In this document: positions 43,109 through 52,497 of the stretch, piece after piece | Layout: each line of letters begins with the position of its first letter | Position numbering within the stretch: the first letter of the stretch is position 1 | DNA from: Candidatus Poseidoniaceae archaeon | GTDB taxonomy: Archaea; Thermoplasmatota; Poseidoniia; Poseidoniales; Poseidoniaceae | Assembly: GCA_030747695.1 (NCBI GenBank) | Contig: JASLKG010000002.1 | Location: forward strand, 1-64,000 | Direction: 5' to 3' | Length of the DNA: 64,000 nt | The notes under the pieces: generated by a model | The model's database searches: none | What the model saw: only the letters and a program-made list of their open reading frames with translations | What the model was told of the DNA's origin: nothing | Position numbers and translations under genes: made by a program

Positions 43109-43573
43109 ATGACGGAGGATGAGGAGCGCCAAACCTCGCTCGACACATTCAGTGGCGCACCGCCAAGAACCCTGAATTTGCCTTCAGAACAAAATCTCAA
43201 CGCTGTTGTCGATGATTCACAATCTTCAACATATCATGACCTTGATTCTTTGTATCCTAATGCACCTGTACCCAAACAAAGTGGTGGCTTGGTTTTGCAT
43301 AGAGCTACACTGCATGATGTTACAGGTGTAAATACACTACTAGACTGGCTTGCTGATGGTGAAGCTGTGATTGTTGAAATGGAGAGGTTAATGTCTAGAG
43401 GTGTTGAATTAACAACCGCTTTAGAGCAATTAACTAAATTTATAGAACTCGACACAGGAGGGCAAATTGTAAGGTTAACTGATACAAGATTGATGTTGTT
43501 GCCTCCTGGATGTAGAGGCGTACGTGGAGTTGAAACTGAAGCATTTGCCTCTGACATGGATGATTTGTTGTGA
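43109..43573 (+). CDS. SepF-like cell-division protein
   Basis: A 154-residue protein. Residues about 65-135 match the SepF core (DUF552): 'HRATLHDVTGVNTLLDWLADG', 'AVIVEMERL', 'LTTALEQLTKFIE', 'GGQIVRLTDTRLMLLPPG'. SepF links FtsZ rings to the membrane and is the main FtsZ anchor in many archaea. The N-terminal 60 residues are polar and lack an obvious amphipathic membrane-targeting helix. It precedes the ZPR1 gene by 9 bases. Assignment is good but not certain. Confidence 0.75.
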   Translation: MTEDEERQTSLDTFSGAPPRTLNLPSEQNLNAVVDDSQSSTYHDLDSLYPNAPVPKQSGGLVLHRATLHDVTGVNTLLDWLADGEAVIVEMERLMSRGVELTTALEQLTKFIELDTGGQIVRLTDTRLMLLPPGCRGVRGVETEAFASDMDDLL

Positions 43574-43582
43574 GGGGCATTT

Positions 43583-44188
43583 ATGGATGAAGTACCTATT
43601 GCGACACCTTGTCCTGTCTGTGGTGTGGAAGGACATGTCGGAATGTTAACACATATCGATGAGATACCATACTTTGGCGAGCACACACAAGTTACAGTTC
43701 TGTGCCATGATTGTGGATGGAGACAATCAGATTTTATTCCTGCAGAGGGGAAAAAACCTGGCGCTTGGAGTTTAATCATTAACAAGCCAGAGCATATCAG
43801 AGCGCGTGTTGTCCGGTCTTCTTCTTGCACAATACGTATTTCTGAACTTGATTTAGAAGTTAATCCAGGGACTTCCTCTACTGGATATGTTTCAAATGTA
43901 GAGGGCGTAATTGACAGGTTCATGGAGATCATCGTTATGGTTACGAGGCAAGCCTATGTTGATGATTCTGAAATCGAAGTAATAAATCAATTACAAAAAA
44001 TGCATACAACACTTCTCGAACTAAAAGAGGACCCAATTCCTAATCCAGTTACACTTGAATTTCTAGACCCTCAAGGCCACTCACAAATATTACACGAAGA
44101 TTCTGTTAGTAGAGAATTAGAACCTGATGAGTTTGAACAATTACCTACTGGACCTGAACCTGCTGTATTTGAGAAAAATGATTTGTAG
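43583..44188 (+). CDS. ZPR1 zinc-finger domain protein
   Basis: A 201-residue archaeal ZPR1 with a four-Cys zinc finger ('TPCPVCGVEGHVGM...VTVLCHDCGWRQSDF', two CxxC pairs) and the A-domain ('SGTSSTGYVSNVEGVIDRF'-like; here 'NPGTSSTGYVSNVEGVIDR'). In eukaryotes ZPR1 is an EF-1A folding chaperone, and the archaeal form may serve aEF-1alpha. A GAGGGG Shine-Dalgarno precedes the ATG. Co-transcribed with the SepF-like gene; converges on trpS. Confidence 0.93.
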   Translation: MDEVPIATPCPVCGVEGHVGMLTHIDEIPYFGEHTQVTVLCHDCGWRQSDFIPAEGKKPGAWSLIINKPEHIRARVVRSSSCTIRISELDLEVNPGTSSTGYVSNVEGVIDRFMEIIVMVTRQAYVDDSEIEVINQLQKMHTTLLELKEDPIPNPVTLEFLDPQGHSQILHEDSVSRELEPDEFEQLPTGPEPAVFEKNDL

Positions 44189-44192
44189 ACCA

Positions 44193-45560
44193 TTACTCAA
44201 AGAACAATTCCACAAGATGCTCTGTTTCATCTCGCTTTTCTTTAAGGTTAGAAAGCCATTCTGTTGCCCTGTCAATGCACATTTGTTTCATTTCCCCTGC
44301 CAAAATCTTTCCTGACCGGTACCCCTGATTTATTTCTTCAAGGAAAACATCATCCTTCTCAAAGAAATACATCATGTACTGGTAGGCAACGTCAACATCC
44401 GGGTTACCCCCCAATCTTCTGTGCTCTTCAACTGTTGCTTGACCTCCGGAAAACGATTTCTTGATTTTCTTTTCAGTTGTCTCTTTATCATCAGTTAAGA
44501 AAAGTGTAGTTTTTGGTTTAGATGATGACATTTTGTCTCCTGTCATCCCAATTGCAAATCTGTGATATGTGCTAGATGGTGCTAATAGACCCATTCCGCC
44601 AAGGCTGCGTTCCAGAGAAAGTAGGGCCAAACGTATCGAAGCCTTATCACTTCTAGTAGCTGAAGGGACATTCACAGTTCCATGTTTTGGGTTTGACATT
44701 ATATCTGAAAAACCAAGATTTTTTATTGAATTTACAACACCATCAAAAATTGCTTTTTGTTTCTCTTTGTTTATCCGTCCATTTGGCATTACGCCCATTA
44801 TTTCTGAGTTTTCTTCCTGTAAGGAGATTCCAACTTGTAACCCCATTTTTGCTTCGTTTACATTGAACCAATTTGTCTTTGACGCCAAACCTCTAGTTAA
44901 TCTCAAATGTGGATCTTGATCAACTCCTACTGGCACTACTATTGGCCTCAATCCTCCATAATCTTCCAATTGTGGGTGTAATATGTCACCTGCCTGTACA
45001 AGTGGAGCCTGTATATGAGCCAAATTTGTAGCACCATCGAAACCGTATATTGATTCGAATTCCGACATATTTGTTCTTTTACCTAGTTGGAAACCTAATC
45101 TTTGCACAATACTCCTTTCAGATTGAAAGTATACATTTGTATTCTCAGGATTGAGTCCTAAGGCAGCATAGTTTGCGACATATTCCTCCTTTGCAACTCT
45201 ACGGCCCTCACTAAGTGAAATGCCTCTTGTTGCATTTGATTCGAGATCAGCAACCGCGATTGTGACATCGCCACCAAGTTTTTGGAACCAATTTGCCTGT
45301 TCGATAACCATTGAATGACCCAAATGCATTCTTCCCGATGGCATTAGACCTGTTAGCACCCCGAAGGGATCTCCTTTTCGGTTTGAATCTATAACTAAAT
45401 CAAGATCTCTGTGCGCAAACACGATTCCCCTTCTATGTAAGTGACTGGGGTTAGGTAAATCGATACCGTCAAGTGATTGCAAGCCAAAATGATCTATTAT
45501 TCTTGAATAATCTGTAGACTGTGACGAGCCCCACGGATCTATGCGCATATCATCCGCCAT
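44193..45560 (-). CDS. trpS: Tryptophanyl-tRNA synthetase
   Basis: A 455-residue class I synthetase of archaeal/eukaryotic type. The HIGH motif is 'MPSGRMHLGHSMV' and the KMSKS motif is 'GDKMSSSKPKTT'. The N-terminal 'IDPWGSSQSTDYSRIIDHFG' and the middle 'PVGVDQDPHLRLTRGLA' are diagnostic of TrpRS. Its start overlaps the 3' end of the following upstream secreted-protein gene by 11 bases, so it is second in a leftward unit. Confidence 0.95.
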   Translation of the reverse strand: MADDMRIDPWGSSQSTDYSRIIDHFGLQSLDGIDLPNPSHLHRRGIVFAHRDLDLVIDSNRKGDPFGVLTGLMPSGRMHLGHSMVIEQANWFQKLGGDVTIAVADLESNATRGISLSEGRRVAKEEYVANYAALGLNPENTNVYFQSERSIVQRLGFQLGKRTNMSEFESIYGFDGATNLAHIQAPLVQAGDILHPQLEDYGGLRPIVVPVGVDQDPHLRLTRGLASKTNWFNVNEAKMGLQVGISLQEENSEIMGVMPNGRINKEKQKAIFDGVVNSIKNLGFSDIMSNPKHGTVNVPSATRSDKASIRLALLSLERSLGGMGLLAPSSTYHRFAIGMTGDKMSSSKPKTTLFLTDDKETTEKKIKKSFSGGQATVEEHRRLGGNPDVDVAYQYMMYFFEKDDVFLEEINQGYRSGKILAGEMKQMCIDRATEWLSNLKEKRDETEHLVELFFE

Positions 45561-46749
45561 TATTCTTCACCGTATCGATGACATCCAAGTATTCTTCGGC
45601 TCTATTATGCTCGTTAGAGTCCTTTTTCAATACAAGGAATACTAACGAGATGGTCCCTACAAGTGTTAGTAGACCTACGTATGGCAACCATGCCAATCCT
45701 TCATCTAGACTTCTAGGACTAATTAGCCATGTGAATTTCAGGTCTGGATTATCATCAAATCTCGATGACCATTTGAATAAATCTGTAGTTGAATGGCCTG
45801 CTATCGTCACTGCAGTACTTTTGTTATTGAAAAATTTAGTTCTTCCAAGAATATCATATTCTGTTCCATTAGACAATTCTAATGTTACTTCATTTCCTCT
45901 TTGTACGCTCACGTATAATTGTGAACCCTCTTGCCTCCAACCTTCTTGTGTAGTACGCGTAGATTCTGAGATCATGGGTAAATTAGAATCTAAGACAGAT
46001 GAATTACCTATTTCAAATATCCATGTTACAGGAATATTCCATGCAAAAGGTGCTGCTGAATTACAAGCTTCAGTGTCTTCATGAATGAATAATAAAGTTT
46101 CATTAATGATTGAATGATCAATCTGATAGCATCTTTCCACAGTCCAACGTGAATATACTTCACCCCAGGTCGTGAACCAAATATCATCACGCGATTCTAA
46201 CAATTGAACAACATCCTTGTCATGCCTTATAGTGATATCATCAATCCTTCCTATCCAATACATGTTAACTAAACCTCCCGAATTCAACTCACTAGTTAGC
46301 ATTTCAATATCTGCAATCCCCTTTTCAAGAGAACCCCCTCTGCGGCCCAGATCATACCAGTCATATTCCCATTCAGGCTCATCTTCATAATCATGCCATG
46401 CCGTAGAATTTTGACCAGTATAATCTCCATGCACTGTAAATCCTTGTTCTTTAATCGTAACATGTTCAGCAGCCGTCAAACCATTTGGAGTAAAAGTTGA
46501 AAGTGGGTTATTCCCCCATTTTGATGCTTCAATACGCTGTTCTATATATTCATAACATTCCATAGCAGTAGCACCTGGATCGCCTTTCCAGGAAAGATTT
46601 GGCATGCCATAACACCCAAACTCATCGCCACTGGAGAGGTACTCTTGTCCAATCGTTGCCAACCAACCATCTTCTTCCCAATCCATATCTGCTAAAACTG
46701 GTGAAGCGATGGTTGCTGTTAGAAGCATTACTAGCACAAGCACCCGCAT
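45550..46749 (-). CDS. Secreted, C-terminally anchored protein; possible divergent polysaccharide deacetylase-like domain
   Basis: About 399 residues from ATG 46749, which gives a clean signal peptide (MRVLVLVMLLTATIASPVLA); two upstream ATGs exist. A single transmembrane helix near residues 365-385 and a short charged tail end it. The segment 'SRDDIWFTTWGEVYSRW' recalls the end of NodB/polysaccharide deacetylase domains, and an HD pair ('TIRHDKDVV') precedes it, but I do not see the full zinc motif. It carries several N-glycosylation sequons. Function unproven. Confidence 0.72.
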   Translation of the reverse strand: MRVLVLVMLLTATIASPVLADMDWEEDGWLATIGQEYLSSGDEFGCYGMPNLSWKGDPGATAMECYEYIEQRIEASKWGNNPLSTFTPNGLTAAEHVTIKEQGFTVHGDYTGQNSTAWHDYEDEPEWEYDWYDLGRRGGSLEKGIADIEMLTSELNSGGLVNMYWIGRIDDITIRHDKDVVQLLESRDDIWFTTWGEVYSRWTVERCYQIDHSIINETLLFIHEDTEACNSAAPFAWNIPVTWIFEIGNSSVLDSNLPMISESTRTTQEGWRQEGSQLYVSVQRGNEVTLELSNGTEYDILGRTKFFNNKSTAVTIAGHSTTDLFKWSSRFDDNPDLKFTWLISPRSLDEGLAWLPYVGLLTLVGTISLVFLVLKKDSNEHNRAEEYLDVIDTVKNNGG

Positions 46750-46835
46750 ATCCGCTGCTCGATTAAACTCCTCTTTCAGCATTACCACAACAAAATATTG
46801 GATAATCATCAAAGGTAATCGAGGTCCGCAACTGA

Positions 46836-47603
46836 TTGATGGACGAACTCAAAGAGGCGTGGTATGCCCTTGAGGGGCACTGGAAAATTGAGCCTTCAAG
46901 GAAACGCATTTCCGGAGACAAGTCATACGGATTTATGCGATGGACCTTAGCTCCTCTTTTCAGAATGATACTGAGAGTAAAGATTAGGGGGATTGCTAAT
47001 GTTCCTAAATCTGGACCTGTAATACTTGCAGCTAACCATCTTTCACACGTAGATCCTTTGGTAGTTATACTCGCTAGCAGAAGAAAAACACATTATTTGG
47101 CAAAAGATGGTCACTTTCGTAATTTTGCCCTTGCAGCATTTATGCGTGCAACTGGGCAAATAAAAACAAACAGAGAGGCTGGTGGTTCCGGAGTTTTATC
47201 TAATGCCGCTGTAGTTTTACATGCAAATAGAGCTCTGGGGATTTTTCCAGAAGGTACTAGATCAAAGAAAGATCAACCCCCCTACCTGCTTCCAGGAAAA
47301 ACAGGAATCGCAAGAATTGCTGCATCTAATCCAGATGTCCCAATCGTACCAATAGGGTTGATGGGGACTCGCGAATTCATGACTCCCTCGAAACATAAAA
47401 TTCCACGCTTGTGGAGGGCTGTAAATATTTCATACGGCAAACCAGTTACATGGTGGGAATGGCTAGGGGAAAATTCCAGTGTCAACGATTTGCAAGCACT
47501 AACTAACAAAGAGGACCATGAGGTTATTTCAGAACTTTCAGGACTTTACAGAAAGTTCACTGATGAATTTATGGAACTAATCAGAGGACAAGGTGCACCG
47601 TGA
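46836..47603 (+). CDS. PlsC-type 1-acyl-glycerol-3-phosphate acyltransferase
   Basis: A 255-residue acyltransferase. The catalytic HX4D is in '[15 protein letters not shown]', the glycerol-phosphate site is '[12 protein letters not shown]', and '[11 protein letters not shown]' is the third conserved block. Such enzymes add fatty acyl groups to glycerol phosphate, a bacterial/eukaryotic lipid reaction. Their presence in an archaeon fits reports that Marine Group II genomes encode bacterial-type lipid genes. It is followed by thyA and folA in the same direction. Confidence 0.9.
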   Translation: MMDELKEAWYALEGHWKIEPSRKRISGDKSYGFMRWTLAPLFRMILRVKIRGIANVPKSGPVILAANHLSHVDPLVVILASRRKTHYLAKDGHFRNFALAAFMRATGQIKTNREAGGSGVLSNAAVVLHANRALGIFPEGTRSKKDQPPYLLPGKTGIARIAASNPDVPIVPIGLMGTREFMTPSKHKIPRLWRAVNISYGKPVTWWEWLGENSSVNDLQALTNKEDHEVISELSGLYRKFTDEFMELIRGQGAP

Positions 47604-47637
47604 AAATCCTCAAAGGCCCAATTGCGTAGTAGACACG

Positions 47638-48432
47638 ATGCAGGAATACCTTGACCTAATCCAGCGCATCCTCGATGAGGGTGAACAAAAGGGTGACAGG
47701 ACTGGGACTGGTACGATTTCAGTTTTTGGTCATCAAATGCGTTTTGATTTATCAAAGGGGTTTCCAATGGTTACAACAAAAAAACTACATTTAAGATCGA
47801 TAATTCACGAATTGCTGTGGTTTCTAAAGGGCGATACTAATGTCAAATATCTACAAGAAAATGGTGTCAGAATATGGAACGAGTGGGCTGATGAAAATGG
47901 TGATTTGGGGCCAGTATATGGGAAGCAATGGCGTGAATGGAAGACCGCAGATGGTCGCGTGATTGATCAAATTAGTGAAGCCATTGAGATGATAAATAAT
48001 AATCCAAATTCGCGTAGAATAATCGTAAGTGCATGGAATGTTGGTGAATTAGATCAAATGGCGTTGATGCCTTGTCATGCATTTTTCCAATTCCATGTTG
48101 CTAATGGAAAGTTGAATTGTCAATTATACCAAAGAAGTGCTGATGTTTTTCTGGGTGTTCCATTTAACATTGCATCGTATGCATTGCTTACACATATGGT
48201 TGCACAGGTTTGCAATTTAAAACCAGGAACATTTGTTCATACCATTGGTGATGCTCATTTGTATTCAAACCACTTAGAACAGGCAAAAATGCAACTTGGT
48301 CGCGAACCACTGCCATTGCCAACATTAAACCTTAATGATAATATTGAAGATATCGATGAGTTTACTTTCGAAGATATTGAGGTTCATGGTTATGAACATC
48401 ATCCACATATTTCAGCTCCAATTGCGGTGTGA
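47638..48432 (+). CDS. thyA: Thymidylate synthase (ThyA), bacterial type
   Basis: Exactly 264 residues from ATG 47638, the same length as the Escherichia coli enzyme; a GTG 15 codons upstream is less likely. Motifs: '[20 protein letters not shown]', 'YGKQWREW', catalytic Cys in '[12 protein letters not shown]', '[19 protein letters not shown]' and '[12 protein letters not shown]'. It makes dTMP using methylene-tetrahydrofolate and yields dihydrofolate, which explains the DHFR gene immediately downstream. Confidence 0.96.
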   Translation: MQEYLDLIQRILDEGEQKGDRTGTGTISVFGHQMRFDLSKGFPMVTTKKLHLRSIIHELLWFLKGDTNVKYLQENGVRIWNEWADENGDLGPVYGKQWREWKTADGRVIDQISEAIEMINNNPNSRRIIVSAWNVGELDQMALMPCHAFFQFHVANGKLNCQLYQRSADVFLGVPFNIASYALLTHMVAQVCNLKPGTFVHTIGDAHLYSNHLEQAKMQLGREPLPLPTLNLNDNIEDIDEFTFEDIEVHGYEHHPHISAPIAV

Positions 48433-48436
48433 TTGT

Positions 48437-48892
48437 ATGCTAGGTATGATTGTTGCATGTGACAGGAATGGTGCAATAGGTAGAAATGGTAAACTGCCTT
48501 GGAAACAGTCTACTGATCTGAAGCATTTCAAGAATATAACACTTAATTCAAACATAATTATGGGTAGGAAAACATGGGAATCATTACCAGGTAAATTACC
48601 AAAAAGGCGTCACTTTGTTCTTTCAAGGAATAATGTTGAAAATGTTGAAACAATTTCATTTGATGATGCATTAAAATTGGAAGGATGGATTATTGGAGGA
48701 GGGGAAATCTACAAATTATTCCTCCCACATGTAAAAACATTGCATCGAACTATAATTGATACCAGAATTACTGGTGCCGATACATTTTTCCCGGATATTA
48801 CCGGTATGGGTTTTGAATTAATTGAACAGAAACAAATTAGTGCAGGAGAAAATGATCAATTTGATATGATTTTTCAGCAGTGGGAACGCTAA
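48437..48892 (+). CDS. folA: Dihydrofolate reductase
   Basis: About 151 residues from ATG 48437, four bases after the thyA stop. DHFR landmarks: 'MIVACDRNGAIGRNGKLPW', the substrate Asp in 'STDLKHFKNIT', 'IIMGRKTWESLP', 'HFVLSRN', 'IIGGGEIYKLFLP' and 'DTFFPDI'. It regenerates tetrahydrofolate after ThyA. It converges with the MazG-like gene, overlapping by 4 bases. Confidence 0.95.
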   Translation: MLGMIVACDRNGAIGRNGKLPWKQSTDLKHFKNITLNSNIIMGRKTWESLPGKLPKRRHFVLSRNNVENVETISFDDALKLEGWIIGGGEIYKLFLPHVKTLHRTIIDTRITGADTFFPDITGMGFELIEQKQISAGENDQFDMIFQQWER

Positions 48893-49272
48893 TTTTGATA
48901 CTCTGTCACTCGAATTCCAAGTCTGCCTGTAATCGCAGATCGTTTCATTATCCGTTCATATTTAGATTCAAATGCTGCCTTTAGATCAATTTCCATTGCT
49001 AGTGAATGCCCCATTAGCAAGATCAGTATATCAGCCATCTCTTCTGCACATTCTTCAATTGGTTTACCTTTGGTAATCGCTGCTGCCAATTCTCCTAATT
49101 CTTCCACGGTTAATGCAATTCTATAACCCATATCATGGCCATTTTTGCTGGCAAAATCATGCTTGTGATGGAATGCTGCAACCTTACGCATCATGCAAGA
49201 CCATTCATCATTTTCATTGCTATCCAACCACTGCTCAACATTGCGACCCATGATTTGGGCTCTTGTCGACAA
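48889..49272 (-). CDS. MazG-like nucleotide pyrophosphohydrolase
   Basis: A 127-residue all-alpha NTP pyrophosphatase. The metal site is 'LTVEELGELAAAITKGK' (EExxE) with a downstream 'CAEEMADILILLMGHSLAMEID' (EE-x-D...D), the MazG/iMazG pattern. It likely hydrolyses non-canonical or excess dNTPs, a good fit beside ThyA and DHFR. It is encoded 7 bases after the MTA-phosphorylase-family gene's stop on the same strand. Confidence 0.88.
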   Translation of the reverse strand: MSTRAQIMGRNVEQWLDSNENDEWSCMMRKVAAFHHKHDFASKNGHDMGYRIALTVEELGELAAAITKGKPIEECAEEMADILILLMGHSLAMEIDLKAAFESKYERIMKRSAITGRLGIRVTEYQN

Positions 49273-49279
49273 GCGTTAG

Positions 49280-50017
49280 TTATTGCGTAAGTGCTTTAAT
49301 GCATTCAAACACTGGTCCTAGTCTACTTTCAGCATTTGAACTAACTTCTTCGTGATTTAAATCCTTAGAGGAATCTCCAGGTTCGCGGCCAGCAGCCCAA
49401 TTGCTAGCCACTACTATTGCTGAATATGGAATTGATAACTCAGCAGATAATTTACATTCCCTGGGCATTGTCATTCCGATTACATCTCCGCCCAATTTTT
49501 CTATCGCATTAATTTCGGCTTTGGTCTCATATTGTGGGCCTTGTGTGAGCCAATAGGTTCTTTCAAGGTTAATATTCGGTTGTATCTTTTCCAGTACTCT
49601 AGAAATTTTTGTATTCATTACTGAATCGAAGGGCTCTGTGACCGATGTAAATTGTGCTTCGGACTCAAAAAAGGATACTGCTACTCCAGTGAAATCGATA
49701 TATTGAGTAGCATATCCTATACTTCCAGGTGGGAAATTACTAGAAATTGTTCCAACCGAACAGATTGCAAGAATCTTTTCCACGCCAGCTTCCTTCAGTG
49801 CCATTATATTGGCACGATGATTTATCATGTGAGGTACTTTCATTCCAGCACCATGATGCCTCTGCAAGAATATCAATTCGTTTTTACCTGTACTAACACA
49901 GGTTAAAGGAACTTCACCATATTTTGTTGAAACTACAACCTCGTCAATTCTAGACTCATCGTAATCATCGGCCAAACGTGTCATTGCTGTGCCGCCGATG
50001 AGGCCAATACGCATCAT
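49280..50017 (-). CDS. mtnP: S-methyl-5'-thioadenosine phosphorylase family (MtnP/MTIP)
   Basis: A 245-residue purine nucleoside phosphorylase-fold enzyme. Motifs: 'IGLIGGTAM', phosphate site 'IFLQRHHGAGMKVPHMINHRAN'-region, 'SVGTISSNFPPGSI', and the family hallmark 'GPQYETKAEI', then 'VIGMTMPRECKLSAEL'. It splits 5'-methylthioadenosine or 5'-methylthioinosine with phosphate, feeding methionine salvage. It follows the S3Ae gene by 8 bases and precedes the MazG-like gene. Confidence 0.92.
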   Translation of the reverse strand: MMRIGLIGGTAMTRLADDYDESRIDEVVVSTKYGEVPLTCVSTGKNELIFLQRHHGAGMKVPHMINHRANIMALKEAGVEKILAICSVGTISSNFPPGSIGYATQYIDFTGVAVSFFESEAQFTSVTEPFDSVMNTKISRVLEKIQPNINLERTYWLTQGPQYETKAEINAIEKLGGDVIGMTMPRECKLSAELSIPYSAIVVASNWAAGREPGDSSKDLNHEEVSSNAESRLGPVFECIKALTQ

Positions 50018-50025
50018 AATTCAAC

Positions 50026-51015
50026 TCACTCTAGAAGACGAGCGACAATATCTGCCTTAGTTCCCGATGATGAAACGCCTGCAGCTTTAGCCTTCTCAAC
50101 TAATTCCGCTTTCTTTAATTTCATTAAGTCATCTTCGCCTTCAGTTGATTTTTCGCTTTCATCTGAAACTTCTTCAGTTGATTCTTCTACCGCTCCATCT
50201 CCATCGGCTTTCTCGGAAATTGATTCCATAGCTTCTGCTGCTGCAAGTAAATCGCCACTAGATTCAGCTTCTTCCTCTATTTCTTCCACTACTTCCCCGG
50301 ACTCTGCTGCAGCTATTGCTGCGGCCTTCTTTGCAGCCATTTCCGCTTCCGCTCTGGCTTCCTCGGCATGTATTTCATCCAATGTCGGGCCTTTTTCAGT
50401 AACTACGCCAACCTGTAAAAGTTGACTCTTTCTAATTACTACAGTTTTACAAGGATAAATTACTTTGACAGCATTACTAATTTCTGTTTCCAAATCTCCA
50501 CCAAGCATTGCTTCTTGTATTTTTGAATAAGTTGACTTTGCAGCGAATGCACGAATCAATTCAGCAGATTTCGCTCTAATTGCTTGCTTTACGGAAGTTT
50601 GTACCCTACGTTCTGTAATCATCAATGGTTTCAAACGAATCAAATACCCATCGGTTGAAACTACATCCACAGCATCATCAACCTTACCTCTGTACCTGCG
50701 TACTTGACGGCGTGTATGATCTGATTGATGTGCATGGCCAACGAAAGTTGTTAGAGCATCTTGCCCAACGACTTCTGTGACACGGAATCGTAAAACGACA
50801 TGCATCTTTGTGAAGTCGCCACTGAATTCTTGTTGAGTCATTTCATAGACTCTTCCCATAATATGATCTTCAGTTTCTCCGAGAGTTTCTCCTATTTGCT
50901 TGAAGTTCCATGGATGACGTGGTGCACGTATGGTGTACCATCGTTTGTTCTTCCATTTGTCACGCTGTTTTCGTGCTGCAACACGTGCTTTCGCACTCAT
51001 CTTCTTCGTGGCCAT
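50026..51015 (-). CDS. rps3ae: Ribosomal protein eS1 (S3Ae) with C-terminal SAP domain
   Basis: About 329 residues from ATG 51015 (MATKKMSAK). The eS1 core occupies about residues 1-205 ('KWYTIRAPRHPW' -like start 'KNKRWYTIRAPRHPW', 'GRVYEMTQQEFSGDF', 'DGYLIRLKPLMITERRVQTS'). Archaeal eS1 usually ends near residue 200-220. Here an Ala/Glu/Ser-rich acidic linker (about 215-290) leads to a 35-residue SAP motif ('LKKAELVEKAKAAGVSSSG', 'KADIVARLLE'), a nucleic-acid-binding helix-hairpin. So it is an eS1-SAP fusion. Upstream are GC-rich hairpins (51035-51092). Confidence 0.93.
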   Translation of the reverse strand: MATKKMSAKARVAARKQRDKWKNKRWYTIRAPRHPWNFKQIGETLGETEDHIMGRVYEMTQQEFSGDFTKMHVVLRFRVTEVVGQDALTTFVGHAHQSDHTRRQVRRYRGKVDDAVDVVSTDGYLIRLKPLMITERRVQTSVKQAIRAKSAELIRAFAAKSTYSKIQEAMLGGDLETEISNAVKVIYPCKTVVIRKSQLLQVGVVTEKGPTLDEIHAEEARAEAEMAAKKAAAIAAAESGEVVEEIEEEAESSGDLLAAAEAMESISEKADGDGAVEESTEEVSDESEKSTEGEDDLMKLKKAELVEKAKAAGVSSSGTKADIVARLLE

Positions 51016-51035
51016 TAGAATCAACTCTCAGTTTG

Positions 51036-51093
51036 CGGGGGCTACCCCACTAGCAGGCATGCGACCAACAACCCCTATTTGAAGGGGCACGCT
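51036..51093 (-). promoter_or_regulatory. GC-rich short hairpins upstream of S3Ae
   Basis: On the minus strand CCCC-TTCAAATA-GGGG is followed by GGGG-TAG-CCCC. Both stems are only 4 bp but all G-C in AT-rich DNA. They sit between pdxS and the S3Ae start and may be a leader or a terminator. Confidence 0.35.
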
Positions 51094-51119
51094 GAGTAAT
51101 TTTGGCGTTATTTTCGTAA

Positions 51120-52121
51120 TTACCAACCACGTTGGTCCAATCTTACTTCAAGAGTTTCCAATTCATCGCCCTTCATCGGCTCTCCCAACATCATTCCCAT
51201 TGCTTCTGCAACTTTATCTGGGTCGTCATAATGTGCAGTAGCAAGTACTATTGCATCAGCCATTGTTTCGGGATCTTCTGATTTAAAAATTCCAGAACCA
51301 ACAAAAATACCATCAACACCCATCTGCATCATCAAAGATGCATCAGCAGGTGTTGCTATTCCACCTGCACAAAATGTCACTACTGGTAAACGTCCCATTT
51401 CTGCAACTTCAACAAGTATCTCTCGGATTTTTCCATGCATTTCATCATCTATATTACCAAATGGTGTAACTAAAGATTTACCTGGTAGTTCACTTGAATT
51501 AGCCAAAATGCTGTATCGACTCATTATTTTAGAAGCAGCAGAATCGAGGCCATCATCGTCTAAATTTTGTACCTGTCTAATTTCTTGATCTATCAATCTT
51601 GCATGTGTCACTGCTGCTACAACATTGCCTGTTCCAGCTTCGCCTTTGGTTCGGATCATAGCAGCACCTTCATAGATTCTACGAACGGCCTCCCCTAGGC
51701 CAGTAGCCCCACACACAAAGGGGATATCATGTGCATTTTTATTGATATGAAAATAAGGATCTGCAGGTGTTAATACTTCAGATTCATCAACCATGTCAAC
51801 TCCAAGTGATTGTAAGACTTGTGCTTCTCCTTCATGGCCAATACGGCTCTTAGCCATTACAGGTATTGAGGTACATTCGATAATTCCAGTAATCATTTTT
51901 GGATGTGATGTTCGTGCAACTCCACCTGCTTTCCTTATATCGGCTGGAACCCTTTCTAACGCCATCACTGAAACCGCCCCAGCTGATTCAGCGACTGATG
52001 CTTGTTCTGGTGTTACAACATCCATAATTACACCGCCTTGTAACATACGCGCAAAGCCACGCTTAACTAATTCTGAAGCATGTCGAAAGGAGTTTACATC
52101 AGCATCGCGATTCATCGCCAT
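51120..52121 (-). CDS. pdxS: Pyridoxal 5'-phosphate synthase subunit PdxS
   Basis: About 333 residues from ATG 52121 ([12 protein letters not shown]); the frame is open ten more codons, but these encode a hairpin rather than conserved residues. Family landmarks: '[17 protein letters not shown]' (lysine-bearing strand region), '[20 protein letters not shown]', '[10 protein letters not shown]', '[17 protein letters not shown]', and '[12 protein letters not shown]'. PdxS makes PLP from ribose 5-phosphate, glyceraldehyde 3-phosphate and ammonia with PdxT, which is not in this window. Confidence 0.95.
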   Translation of the reverse strand: MAMNRDADVNSFRHASELVKRGFARMLQGGVIMDVVTPEQASVAESAGAVSVMALERVPADIRKAGGVARTSHPKMITGIIECTSIPVMAKSRIGHEGEAQVLQSLGVDMVDESEVLTPADPYFHINKNAHDIPFVCGATGLGEAVRRIYEGAAMIRTKGEAGTGNVVAAVTHARLIDQEIRQVQNLDDDGLDSAASKIMSRYSILANSSELPGKSLVTPFGNIDDEMHGKIREILVEVAEMGRLPVVTFCAGGIATPADASLMMQMGVDGIFVGSGIFKSEDPETMADAIVLATAHYDDPDKVAEAMGMMLGEPMKGDELETLEVRLDQRGW

Positions 52122-52127
52122 CAAACG

Positions 52128-52144
52128 GGGGGAGTGTCTCCCCC
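52128..52144 (-). promoter_or_regulatory. Perfect 7-3-7 hairpin just upstream of pdxS
   Basis: GGGGGAG-TGT-CTCCCCC, a perfect 7-bp GC-rich stem with 3-base loop, seven bases upstream of the chosen pdxS ATG and 29 bases after the ferredoxin stop. It could be a terminator for the ferredoxin gene or a translational control element. Confidence 0.5.
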
Positions 52145-52172
52145 TCATCAACGTTGGTCAAAGAATAAAATT

Positions 52173-52448
52173 TCAATCTGCAAGAACTTCTGATTCGCCA
52201 GTGGCTATTTCAGCATCGATTGATTCATCCTCATTCCTTTGTAGCCATGATTCTTCACCGTCTGGTATATCTGTGTCTGCAAAAATTGCATCAACAGGAC
52301 ATTCGGGGACACAAGCTCCACAATCAATACATTCATCAGGATCGATTACCAAATATGTTTCTGCTTCTCTAAATGCTTCTACAGGACAAACTGCTACACA
52401 TTCTTGATATTTGTGATCTACACATGCTGTTGTTACTACATGGGTCAT
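52173..52448 (-). CDS. Ferredoxin, [3Fe-4S]/[4Fe-4S] type
   Basis: A 91-residue ferredoxin. The first cluster ligands are '[19 protein letters not shown]' (C-x7-C-x3-C, missing the usual second Cys, as in 7-iron ferredoxins) and the second '[19 protein letters not shown]' (CxxCxxCxxxCP). An acidic 30-residue C-terminal tail follows. It is a cytoplasmic electron carrier; the partner enzyme is not evident in the window. Confidence 0.93.
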   Translation of the reverse strand: MTHVVTTACVDHKYQECVAVCPVEAFREAETYLVIDPDECIDCGACVPECPVDAIFADTDIPDGEESWLQRNEDESIDAEIATGESEVLAD

Positions 52449-52497
52449 AGGTATCTCCGCATGTAGTCGTAACGAATAACCATATAATTACTTGTCC

